Translations under genes and position numbers: made by a program | Part shown: positions 1 through 6,314 of the stretch, piece after piece | Layout of the letters: each line of letters begins with the position of its first letter | Numbering within the stretch: the first letter of the stretch is position 1 | Source: Planctomycetota bacterium | Lineage (GTDB): Bacteria > Planctomycetota > UBA8108 > UBA1146 > JAJFFE01 | Assembly (NCBI GenBank): GCA_020425835.1 | Contig: JAGQRC010000233.1 | Location: forward strand, 1 to 6,314 | Reading direction: 5' to 3' | DNA: 6,314 nt | Notes under the pieces: generated by a model | Database searches by the model: none | The model's input: the letters and a program-made list of their open reading frames with translations, nothing else | What the model was told of the DNA's origin: nothing

Positions 1-1
1 G

Positions 2-742
2 GAGAACTTCATGGTCGACGGGGGTCCCCCGCTCGACAACCTCGGTCGAATCCTCGAGACCTACCGCGTCGTCCAGCACGGCGTCTCGCTGAGCATCGCC
101 TCGACCGATCCTCTCGACTTCGAGTACCTCGCGCGGCTCAAGAAGCTCTGCGCGTTCACGCAGACGCCGTGGTTCTCCGATCACCTCTGCTGGACGACCG
201 CGCACGGCACGCACTACCACGACCTGTTGCCGCTCCCCTACACCTCGGAGTACGCGCGGTTCATCGCTGAGAAGGCGCGAATCGTCCAGGACTTCGTCGA
301 GCTGCCGTTCGCGCTCGAGAACCTGTCGAGCTACGTCGGGTTCCAGAGCTCCGAGATGACCGAGTGGGAGTTCTACCGCGAGGTCGTGGAGCGGGCCGAC
401 GTCCACTTCATGCTCGACGTCAACAACGTGTTCGTCAGTTCGGTGAACCACCAGTTCGATCCTCACGCGTATCTCGCTCACCTTCCGTTCGACCGCGTCG
501 CCCAGGTCCACGTCGCCGGTCACCTCGAGCTCCCCAACGGGACGCTGCTCGACACCCACGATCACCGGGTCAAGCGCGAGGTCTGGGATCTGTACCGCTC
601 CGTGCACGAGCGCACCGGCGGGGTGTCGACGATCCTCGAGTGGGACGCGAACTTCGTCTCCTACGAAGAGACCGTCGCCGAGGCGATGGTCGCTCGAGCG
701 GTCCAGCAGTCGACGGCCGCCTCCGGGGTCGACTCCCCGTGA
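2..742 (+). CDS. DUF692-family multinuclear iron oxidative enzyme (MNIO, HvfB/BufB/MbnB-like), N-terminus missing
   Basis: Likely modifies a ribosomally made peptide in the cytoplasm: characterised relatives (MbnB, TglH, bufferin BufB) use two or three iron ions and O2 to oxidise residues, usually cysteine, of a precursor. 246 residues are visible. The frame is open to the left edge, with Glu-Asn-Phe before the Met codon at 11, so that Met is internal; families run about 270-290 residues, so roughly 30-45 are missing. Family blocks in order: HGVSLSIAS (His 77-79), DHLCW (His 182-184), LPLPYT, ALENLSSY (Glu 317-319), LDVNNVFVSSVNH (Asp 416-418, His 449-451), VHVAGH (His 509-511), DTHDH (551-565) and EWD (Glu 638-640). 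These His/Asp/Glu residues match the metal-ligand pattern of the TIM-barrel fold, so the enzyme looks intact. Family assignment is from visible motifs; substrate is unknown. The 3' end overlaps the next gene by 4 bases, implying co-translation. Confidence 0.93.
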   Translation, partial: ENFMVDGGPPLDNLGRILETYRVVQHGVSLSIASTDPLDFEYLARLKKLCAFTQTPWFSDHLCWTTAHGTHYHDLLPLPYTSEYARFIAEKARIVQDFVELPFALENLSSYVGFQSSEMTEWEFYREVVERADVHFMLDVNNVFVSSVNHQFDPHAYLAHLPFDRVAQVHVAGHLELPNGTLLDTHDHRVKREVWDLYRSVHERTGGVSTILEWDANFVSYEETVAEAMVARAVQQSTAASGVDSP

Positions 743-1635
743 CGGACGCACCCCGCCCTCGCGTCGATCCTCCGCTCTCGCTCGTGGAACTCCAGCGCGA
801 GTTCGGGCGCGCGATCGCAACGCCGTTCGAGTTCATCGACGACGCCGGGAACTACCGCGTGCGGCTCGATCGCTTCCCCCCCGGCCTCGTGGCGCAGTTG
901 CTCCCGCGGGAGGATCTGGGGATGTGCGGCGCGGATCGGCTCGCGACGTACAACCAGCAGTACTGGTTTCGGCTGTTCACCGTGCTCCAGGAGGAGTATC
1001 CGCTCGTTCGCCACCTCCTCGGCGTGACCCGGTTCAACCACATGGCCAGCGCCTATCTGACCGCCTACCCCTCGCGTTCCCCGACCCTGCGCGACCTGTC
1101 GAACGATCTCTCCCGCTTCCTGTCCGACGATCACGAGTGGAACCGACCCGTCATCCGCGAAGCCGCTGCGCTCGAGTACGCGTTCATCCAGATCTTCGAT
1201 GCCGCGCAGCGTCCGCCGCTGGATCTCCATCGCCGAGCCCCCGAGGCGCTCACCTCGATCGCCGAGCGACCCCTGGTGTTCCAGCCCCACGTCCACCTGT
1301 TCATCGAGCACTGGAACCTCGTCGCGCTCCGCGAGCTCGCTCGCACGGATGTCGATGACGAACGAGTCCTCACACCCGAACCCTGCGCGGGCGATCGAGG
1401 GGAGGAAGCTCGTCATTGGGTGCTCTACCGAGGTGCACAGGGCCCGACGAGCGCGCGGATCGATGCGACGCAGTTCCGTCTCCTCGACCACATTCGACGG
1501 GGAGCCCCTCTCGGCGAAGCCCTGGACGAGGTGGCCGCGGTCGCCGACGAGTCGGAGCTCGCGCACTTGACGGACGGCCTGCAGACCTGGTTCGGCGAGT
1601 GGGCTGCGCGGGGTTGGTTCGCAGCGCCCGAGTGA
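739..1635 (+). CDS. DUF2063 (PF09836) partner protein of MNIO enzyme, HvfC/BufC-like
   Basis: 298 residues, starting at a GTG (739-741) inside the GTGA overlap with the upstream stop. The frame is open further upstream, but that extension is an Arg/Pro-rich shadow of the MNIO gene. No good Shine-Dalgarno is seen (only a weak CGGGG run about ten bases before), so translational coupling is likely. The N-terminal domain (about residues 13-115) has the PF09836 pattern: an LVELQREFGRAI helix, YNQQYWFRLFTVLQEEYP (residues 71-88), a VRHLLG stretch, a Tyr-containing helix ending TAYPSRSPTLRDL, then RFLSDD. The C-terminal part (about 225-298) has WVLYRG, a helical section with GAPLGEAL and a final WFGEWAARGWFA helix; I infer a small winged-helix-like fold as in other MNIO partners. 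Such partners bind the precursor and/or complex with the MNIO; that role is inferred from family and adjacency. No signal peptide or membrane segment is seen, so the protein should be cytoplasmic. Confidence 0.9.
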   Translation: MTDAPRPRVDPPLSLVELQREFGRAIATPFEFIDDAGNYRVRLDRFPPGLVAQLLPREDLGMCGADRLATYNQQYWFRLFTVLQEEYPLVRHLLGVTRFNHMASAYLTAYPSRSPTLRDLSNDLSRFLSDDHEWNRPVIREAAALEYAFIQIFDAAQRPPLDLHRRAPEALTSIAERPLVFQPHVHLFIEHWNLVALRELARTDVDDERVLTPEPCAGDRGEEARHWVLYRGAQGPTSARIDATQFRLLDHIRRGAPLGEALDEVAAVADESELAHLTDGLQTWFGEWAARGWFAAPE

Positions 1636-1788
1636 CGGCGACACGCCTCTCGGAGCGCGATTCGCAAAGGAAGCGAAGAGCGGGCGATCCTTCACTCGCG
1701 GATCTCCACCTCTGTCCCAACGACCAGACAAGACGAAGTCGAAGCGGACCAAGGCGGTCTACTTCGGGAAGGGCTTCTCGCCCGGTGA

Positions 1789-1829
1789 CTCGTGGGGGAG
1801 CATCCTCGCTGTGTCTCCCCGTCGACGAG
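1789..1829 (+). repeat. Imperfect inverted repeat, potential RNA hairpin
   Basis: CTCGT (1789-1793) can pair with ACGAG (1825-1829), and GGGGAG (1795-1800) with CTCCCC (1815-1820). This gives a 5-bp outer and a 6-bp inner stem, separated by a 1/4-base internal bulge, with a 14-base loop. There is no following T-run, so it is not a classical intrinsic terminator. It lies 154 bases after the DUF2063 stop and 187 bases before the RHS gene, so it could be a transcript-end or 5'-UTR structure, or chance in GC-rich sequence. Confidence 0.35.
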
Positions 1830-2006
1830 CCGATCGTGGTCGATTCTCGAGCCGGCGAGACAGAACTCGTATCTCGCGCACGAACTCGGGTCGAGGAATG
1901 AAGTCTGCGAGTCTCTCGAATCGCTCCGACCATGGGGCCATTCCACGACACCAATTCCTCCGGACACGCCAGACATCCCACTCGGGAGGTCGTCACCCCT
2001 GCGAAC

Positions 2007-2013
2007 GGAGGAG
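2007..2013 (+). promoter_or_regulatory. Strong ribosome binding site of the RHS-type gene
   Basis: GGAGGAG lies 3 bases before the ATG at 2017; the GGAGG core at 2007-2011 has 5-base spacing. This near-perfect Shine-Dalgarno fixes the start, which is also supported by the signal peptide that begins right there. Confidence 0.85.
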
Positions 2014-2016
2014 TTC

Positions 2017-2091
2017 ATGGACCCATCGAAACTTCGGACCTTGTTGAGCCTGCTGTTGATCGCGTGGCTCGGAACGGGCCCGATCCTCGCG
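2017..2091 (+). other. Signal peptide coding segment (residues 1-25)
   Basis: It has a short basic N-region, a Leu-rich hydrophobic core of about 11 residues, a Gly-Thr-Gly-Pro turn and an I-L-A cleavage motif before Gln26, as for signal peptidase I. There is no twin-arginine motif. This places the giant protein outside the cytoplasm. Confidence 0.8.
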
Positions 2092-5000
2092 CAAGATCCG
2101 CAGGAGACACCCGAGGACGGCACAAGCAACCCCGTCGCCGACGACGCCGACAATCACGATGAGTCCGCCGGAGATGAAGACGGCGAAGACTCCGAAGGAG
2201 ATCCGATCGACGTGAGTAGTGGTGCGTTCCGGTACTCGAAGACGGTACTGTCACGCCCCGGGCGCGGCATGGACTTCAACTTCGACCTGAAGTACCTGAG
2301 CAGCGCATGGACGATCGAAACGAACACGGCCGCGCGGTGGACCCACAACTTCGAACAGAAAATCGTTCTCCATGTGACCAAGGGCGCCGAGATCACGCCA
2401 TATCCGGGTCCCGTGGACACCGTCGGCTCCCCCTATCAAGTCGGAGGGGATGCTCCCGGCGATGGTCGCACTGGCGGGGGCGGCGGTGGAGGAGCCGAGC
2501 CGGGCGGTGGCGGAGGAACGAGTGAGCCGCTCTATCCTCTGCACTACAAGATCTTCCACTACCACAACCTCAAGATCGATCGCTACTTCAAGGACCCGAG
2601 CGACTATCGGCTCTGGAACGGACAGAAGGGGCTCTTCAAGAAGATCTGGCTGACGTACCCCGGTGGAACCGGACCTGCTTCCCGGATTCCGATCACGATG
2701 ACGATGAGGGCAGCGGACGGAACGATTGCCGTCTTCGATCTGCGGGAAGGTGGAGACTGCTATGGCCTCCCTTACCAGCAGGGCTCGACCTCGACGTTCG
2801 TCTATCGCCCCTCTCAGATCATCGACCGCCACGGGAACACGTTCGATCTCAACTACGAGACCCTGACGCGTCCGTCGCAATGCCCGACGCTCTTTCCGTG
2901 GTCCTCGTACCGGAGGTTGATCGGCATCGTCGACACCTTCGGAATGCTCACGACCCTCGACTACGATGCCGGTGGATGGCTCGAGACGATCACCGGCCCG
3001 ACCGGTCGCACCGTGACCCTGGAGCACGACACGATCGGGAATCTCACGGCGTTCAGCATGCCGCCCATCGCGACGGAGCCGAGCCGCTGGGTCGTCGAGT
3101 ACAGCAGCAAAGTCACGGGCATGCCGAACTCCGGGCACAACGTCGAGCGCATCATCGCGCCTAACGAAGTCAACGACGGAAGCAACACCCCGTACGTGGA
3201 GAACATCTACGACGACACCTTGGAGTTTCGGGTCGTTCGTCAGATCTACGGCGGAATCAACTCGTCCGGCGTCTCCGCCGGCGGGATGCACGATTTCATC
3301 TACGAGTTCCAGCCCCAGTTCCCAACCCAGCAGCTCCTCCAGCATCCCTGGTTCGGGGAGAAGAGCCGGACGCTCACCGTCGATCCCAACGGCAACGTCG
3401 AGCTGAAGATCTACGACGGAGACGATCGCCTGCGGCTGATCTACAAGTTCACGGGACGGTTGAACCACCTGGTCGACCCGCAGAATCCGCCCTCGATCAG
3501 CAGTCTCGTCGCCTACGACGTCGGGTGGTCCACCCCGGCGGGCCCCCATGCCTTCGGCAACATCCTCACGCCCGACGAAGCGACGATCGGCTCGTTCGAG
3601 ACTCCGACCGGGGCCTACGTCACTCGTCGTGACTACAACGGCGACAATCTGATGTCGAAGGAGATCTCTCTCGACGATATCACCGAGTACGAGTTCGGCT
3701 CCAGCTCCACCGATAGGTTCCAAGACGGGAACCTGGTCGTGGTCCGCAAGATATCGGTCGACGATCCGGCCGATGTGATCGAACGCGCCTTCTCGTACGA
3801 GCCCTACTTCAACCAACGCTGGGTCGACTACGATCCTCGCGGTCTGGGCACTCACGTGCCCCCCAACGGGGGAACGAACTCGGCGGATCGGTACTCGGTC
3901 CGCCGGATCTTCGACTTCCAGGAGGGCGGGAACACCTTCGGGGGCCTGGTCGCAGTCTGGGAGATCGACACCACTCAAGCGCTCCAGACGACGACGCTCA
4001 CGAGTCTCGGCGTCAGCAACCCGGGAACCGTGTCGTTCAATCTCGGGGACCAGAACGGTGACGGAAACACGAGCCAGAACTACGGCAACGTGATTGCCAT
4101 AGAGTCCACGGCCCAGGTCTATGTCGACGCGACTCAACCCGGGCTGGGGTTCGGGAGCCAGGTCATTCGCAACGAACGTCGGTTCAACGACTATTCGAAC
4201 GTCACCCATATCATCGATCCTCTGGGGAACGAGTCCGAGCAGCGATTCTACCCCGGCTCCGACCCCTTCGGCCTCAACAGCTCCGTCCCGACGACGACGG
4301 GTTCCGGTCGCCTGGCGCTGATCGTCGCTCCGGAGTCCGTGCAGCGCGCGTTCGAGTACGACGCCCTGGGACGGCAAACTCTGGAGACCGACCCGCGGGG
4401 CTTCCCCATCGCCCATGTCTTCGATGATCAGAATCACGTGGTGATGACGATCGACGCCCTCGGTGAGACGACCTCCTGGAGCTACGACGCCAACAGTCAT
4501 CTCCTCGCGCGGAGCCGGCAGTACTTCGGCCCGGAGCTCGACGCCAATGGTCTTCCCACCGGAACCCGTATCCTGGAGGGGCTGGTTGCGGAGAGCTGGA
4601 CCTACGATCTACTCGGCAACGAGCTGACCTACACCCGAACGAGCGACACGACGGGACAGACCAAGACCCGACAGTTCCGATACGATCGCAACCAGAATCG
4701 CGTCGCCACCTTGACCGAGCTCTGGACTCCGGGCTCCGGCCACCTCTCCACTTGCGTGTTCGATGAACTCGACCGCCTCTACACGGAGACGCAAGGAGGG
4801 GTCACGTCGCAGTTCGCGTCGCTCTCGGCGAACGCCGATGCCGTCTCCAGCCTGGGGCTAGCCTCGACCGGACTGGAGACCACGAAGACGACCCTCTACG
4901 AGGGATCGGAGAAGGCGCGACGCCTCGACGGCAAGGGGCAGGCGACCATCATGCTCTACGATGGCTTCGGGAGAATGACCACGGAGCGCGACCCGCTCGG

Positions 5001-6314
5001 CAACGAAGTCCGCAGGGTTCGCGATCTCGCCGACAATGTCATCGAGATCAGCCACTTCGGCGACGACGGTGCCGGAAACCTCGTCACGCTGGCGCGCCGC
5101 CAGTTCCTTCACGACGAGAGTTCGCGGGTCTTCTCGATCGAGGCGGATCACTTCCGGCTCGATACGGGATCGATCGGCGACGGGATCTCGACCTCCCGGA
5201 CGCTCTTCGACGCAGCGTCGAACCCCGTGCAGCAGGTCGACGACCTCGGCGCCGTGACGCTCAACGAATACGACGATCTCAATCGGCTCGAGACGGTCAC
5301 GGATCCGGTCGGAAACTCCGTCGCATACGTTCGCGATGCCAACGGGAACATCATCCGCGCCACCTCGACCGAACTGCACGGCGACGGCACGTCCCAGCTA
5401 TTCGTCACTCTGATGTTCTACGATCCGTTGAACCGGATGGTCGCTCGAACGTCGCCGGGCAACGAAACGTCTCGGTACGCCTACGACTCGCTCGGCCTGA
5501 TTCGCTTCCAGAGCGACGCCCGGAGCGCCAACTTGAGTGTCGGATTGTCGAGCCTCGACACCTACGGCGAGCACAGCGGACTCGCCGGAAGGTCCACGAA
5601 CGATCACGGAAACACAACGACCCGAACCTACGACTTCGACGGTCGGGAGCTGACGCGTCGGTTCTCGCTGCGAACCAACGGGCTCGGCACACTGGCCGAG
5701 ACGTCGGCGATCGTGAACTCCCGCACGTACGACCTCGAGGGACGAGTCAAGACGCGAACGGACGGCCGGAACCACACGACCCAGTACGACTACGATGATC
5801 TGGGACGCTTGACGCTGACGACCTACGCCGACGGCACGTTCGAGCAGTACGTCGTCTACGACGACAACCACAATCTTCTCGGCAAGATCGATGCTCGCGG
5901 GAATGTCGTCGTGAACTTCTTCGACGAGCTCGATCGACTCGAGTCACGGGCCATCACCAAGGCGCCGGGGACGATCGGATCGAACTTCGAGCAGTTCGAG
6001 TACGACGGGATGTCCCGTGTCGTGAGCGCCGCCAACAATGACGCGACGGTGTGGCGCGCGTACGACTCGCTCTCGAAGGTGGTCCGGGAGGAGATCGGCT
6101 TTGGCTCTGCGCCCACCAGCGGCGTCATAAGTCAGTTCGACTTCGATGGCAACGGGAACCTGACTTCGATCGCCTACCCCGGTGGTCGAAACGTCTCGAT
6201 CACCCGCGACGCCCTGGGTCGCCCGGACCTCGTTTCCGATCAATTCAGCGGCCTTGCGCAGTACACCTACTTCGGCCCCCGTAACGTGGAGCGTCGGGAT
6301 GACTTCCTGGCCGG
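2017..6314 (+). CDS. Secreted RHS/YD-repeat giant protein, C-terminus beyond window
   Basis: No stop codon occurs in frame from the ATG at 2017 to the window edge, so at least 1432 residues. Residues 1-25 form a Sec signal peptide (basic Lys5/Arg7, hydrophobic LLSLLLIAWLG, likely cleavage ILA|Q). No lipobox Cys is present. Residues about 27-62 are an Asp/Glu-rich, probably disordered linker. Residues 64-118 resemble the start of RHS proteins (IDVSSGAF, RPGRGMDFNF, RWTHNF). A Gly-rich insertion is at 153-167. RDRHGNT-like motifs, with DRHGNTFDLNYE near 270-281, and YD-like units (302-346, Tyr466) follow. The middle region (about 480-770) is mostly non-repetitive with an EF-hand-like DQNGDG at 678-683. 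From residue 779 on come YD repeats. RHS repeats form a hollow beta-shell that often encloses a C-terminal toxin or mediates surface contact. No PAAR domain is seen, so Sec export rather than type VI loading is indicated. The RHS core-closing motif and C-terminal domain are outside the window, so toxin, adhesin or matrix roles stay open. Confidence 0.9.
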   Translation, partial: MDPSKLRTLLSLLLIAWLGTGPILAQDPQETPEDGTSNPVADDADNHDESAGDEDGEDSEGDPIDVSSGAFRYSKTVLSRPGRGMDFNFDLKYLSSAWTIETNTAARWTHNFEQKIVLHVTKGAEITPYPGPVDTVGSPYQVGGDAPGDGRTGGGGGGGAEPGGGGGTSEPLYPLHYKIFHYHNLKIDRYFKDPSDYRLWNGQKGLFKKIWLTYPGGTGPASRIPITMTMRAADGTIAVFDLREGGDCYGLPYQQGSTSTFVYRPSQIIDRHGNTFDLNYETLTRPSQCPTLFPWSSYRRLIGIVDTFGMLTTLDYDAGGWLETITGPTGRTVTLEHDTIGNLTAFSMPPIATEPSRWVVEYSSKVTGMPNSGHNVERIIAPNEVNDGSNTPYVENIYDDTLEFRVVRQIYGGINSSGVSAGGMHDFIYEFQPQFPTQQLLQHPWFGEKSRTLTVDPNGNVELKIYDGDDRLRLIYKFTGRLNHLVDPQNPPSISSLVAYDVGWSTPAGPHAFGNILTPDEATIGSFETPTGAYVTRRDYNGDNLMSKEISLDDITEYEFGSSSTDRFQDGNLVVVRKISVDDPADVIERAFSYEPYFNQRWVDYDPRGLGTHVPPNGGTNSADRYSVRRIFDFQEGGNTFGGLVAVWEIDTTQALQTTTLTSLGVSNPGTVSFNLGDQNGDGNTSQNYGNVIAIESTAQVYVDATQPGLGFGSQVIRNERRFNDYSNVTHIIDPLGNESEQRFYPGSDPFGLNSSVPTTTGSGRLALIVAPESVQRAFEYDALGRQTLETDPRGFPIAHVFDDQNHVVMTIDALGETTSWSYDANSHLLARSRQYFGPELDANGLPTGTRILEGLVAESWTYDLLGNELTYTRTSDTTGQTKTRQFRYDRNQNRVATLTELWTPGSGHLSTCVFDELDRLYTETQGGVTSQFASLSANADAVSSLGLASTGLETTKTTLYEGSEKARRLDGKGQATIMLYDGFGRMTTERDPLGNEVRRVRDLADNVIEISHFGDDGAGNLVTLARRQFLHDESSRVFSIEADHFRLDTGSIGDGISTSRTLFDAASNPVQQVDDLGAVTLNEYDDLNRLETVTDPVGNSVAYVRDANGNIIRATSTELHGDGTSQLFVTLMFYDPLNRMVARTSPGNETSRYAYDSLGLIRFQSDARSANLSVGLSSLDTYGEHSGLAGRSTNDHGNTTTRTYDFDGRELTRRFSLRTNGLGTLAETSAIVNSRTYDLEGRVKTRTDGRNHTTQYDYDDLGRLTLTTYADGTFEQYVVYDDNHNLLGKIDARGNVVVNFFDELDRLESRAITKAPGTIGSNFEQFEYDGMSRVVSAANNDATVWRAYDSLSKVVREEIGFGSAPTSGVISQFDFDGNGNLTSIAYPGGRNVSITRDALGRPDLVSDQFSGLAQYTYFGPRNVERRDDFLA
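2473..2517 (+). repeat. Gly-rich low-complexity insertion (residues 153-167)
   Basis: Seven glycines, Ala-Glu-Pro, then five glycines, encoded by mixed GGN codons. It sits inside the N-terminal RHS domain, between the Tyr/Pro-rich stretch ending near residue 145 and a Tyr/His-rich segment starting near 172. It reads as a flexible loop rather than a domain. The mixed codons argue against recent slippage of a single repeated triplet. Confidence 0.7.
4351..6314 (+). repeat. Array of degenerate YD (RHS-type) protein repeats
   Basis: Protein-level repeats with a core of aromatic-Asp followed by x-x-x-(Gly/Asn)-Arg/Asn. The core aromatic (or replacing) residues are at 781, 823, 863, 889, 915, 981, 1032, 1064, 1085, 1106, 1135, 1156, 1205, 1238, 1259, 1281, 1302, 1329, 1349, 1376 and 1397. 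Several stretches keep a 20-22-residue period (1064-1085-1106; 1135-1156; 1238-1259-1281-1302; 1376-1397), with YF at 1418 in register. Examples are FEYDALGR, LYDGFGR, EYDDLNR and YDYDDLGR. Some units replace Tyr by Phe, His or Arg. Longer gaps mark insertions between shell strands. The array is diverged at DNA level and continues past the window edge. Confidence 0.88.

Larger units (their letters stand above)
1636..2016 (+). other. Intergenic region without a convincing gene
   Basis: 381 bases between the DUF2063 gene and the RHS-type gene. Short open frames exist on both strands, but their translations are Arg/Ser/Pro-rich, lack recognisable motifs and lack good ribosome binding sites, as expected by chance in GC-rich DNA. 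No Cys-rich small ORF that could be an MNIO substrate was found. No sigma-70 promoter with both hexamers and no -24/-12 element stands out. No stem followed by a T-run marks an intrinsic terminator. The one notable structure is the inverted repeat at 1789-1829, described separately. The length and the strong new ribosome binding site make it likely that the promoter of the downstream gene lies here. Confidence 0.6.

Noticed and set aside
364..738. Upstream extension of the DUF2063 frame to an ATG at 364
   Set aside because: The extension is an Arg/Pro-rich shadow of the well-conserved MNIO gene. Family similarity begins only after the GTG at 739.
1667..1692. AAGGA/TCCTT stem after the DUF2063 stop as a terminator
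   Set aside because: Only 5 bp, with a 16-base loop and no T-run; expected by chance.
661..1752. 363-codon open frame on the - strand over the DUF2063 gene
   Set aside because: The sense strand carries a clear PF09836-type protein. The antisense product is Arg/Glu/Gly-rich without motifs, and its start lies in the gap without a ribosome binding site.
1762..1783. GGGC-TTCTC-GCCC mini-hairpin at 1771-1783
   Set aside because: A 4-bp stem with competing pairings and no T-run is too weak to call.
1811..2047. 78-codon + strand ORF in the gap, ending in Cys, as a possible small peptide or MNIO substrate
   Set aside because: It is Arg/Ser-rich with only two Cys near its end, has no signal peptide and no ribosome binding site, and overlaps the start of the RHS gene.
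2251..4500. 749-codon open frame on the - strand
   Set aside because: It shares exact codon boundaries with the RHS gene, so its stops require TTA, CTA or TCA codons in the sense gene. It ends exactly where the sense gene uses a TCA (2251-2253), and another antisense stop falls at the sense CTA at 4609. It is open only because the RHS gene avoids these codons. The translation is Val/Arg/Glu/Gly-rich with no recognisable domain.
2017..6314. Type VI secretion RHS effector
   Set aside because: A Sec signal peptide is present and no PAAR motif is seen at the N-terminus; no VgrG- or EagR-type neighbour lies in the window.
1..6314. tRNA, rRNA, CRISPR array, insertion sequence or attachment sites
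   Set aside because: No direct repeats with regular spacers, no transposase motifs, no terminal inverted repeats and no tRNA-like cloverleaf were seen on either strand.

Overview
The window comes from a GC-rich bacterium (low to mid 60s % GC by eye, strong preference for C/G-ending codons). It is most likely Gram-negative: a Sec-exported RHS-type giant protein next to a DUF692/DUF2063 pair suits Myxococcota-, Planctomycetota- or Acidobacteriota-like genomes, but the sequence alone does not settle the phylum. All three real genes are on the + strand, and the first and last run off the window.

Left part (2-1635): a two-gene unit. The first gene, missing its N-terminus, encodes a DUF692-family multinuclear non-heme iron oxidative enzyme (MNIO; relatives are MbnB, TglH and HvfB/BufB). 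Its TGA overlaps the GTG start of the second gene by four bases. The second encodes a DUF2063/PF09836 protein (HvfC/BufC-like), the usual partner of such enzymes. Together they form the core of a peptide-modifying machine that oxidises cysteine or other residues in a ribosomally made precursor. No precursor peptide is visible here; it should lie upstream of the window or elsewhere.

Middle (1636-2016): 381 bases with no convincing gene. It holds a long imperfect inverted repeat (1789-1829) and, at its right end, a strong ribosome binding site.

Right part (2017-6314): an open reading frame of at least 1432 codons with no stop before the window edge. It encodes a very large secreted RHS/YD-repeat protein: signal peptide, acidic linker, RHS-type N-terminal domain with a glycine-rich insertion, a long middle region, and then at least 21 degenerate YD-type repeats, many in a strict 21-residue register. 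The RHS core-closing motif and any variable C-terminal (possibly toxin) domain lie beyond the window. Nothing in the sequence ties this protein functionally to the MNIO pair; the gap and the new ribosome binding site suggest a separate transcription unit.
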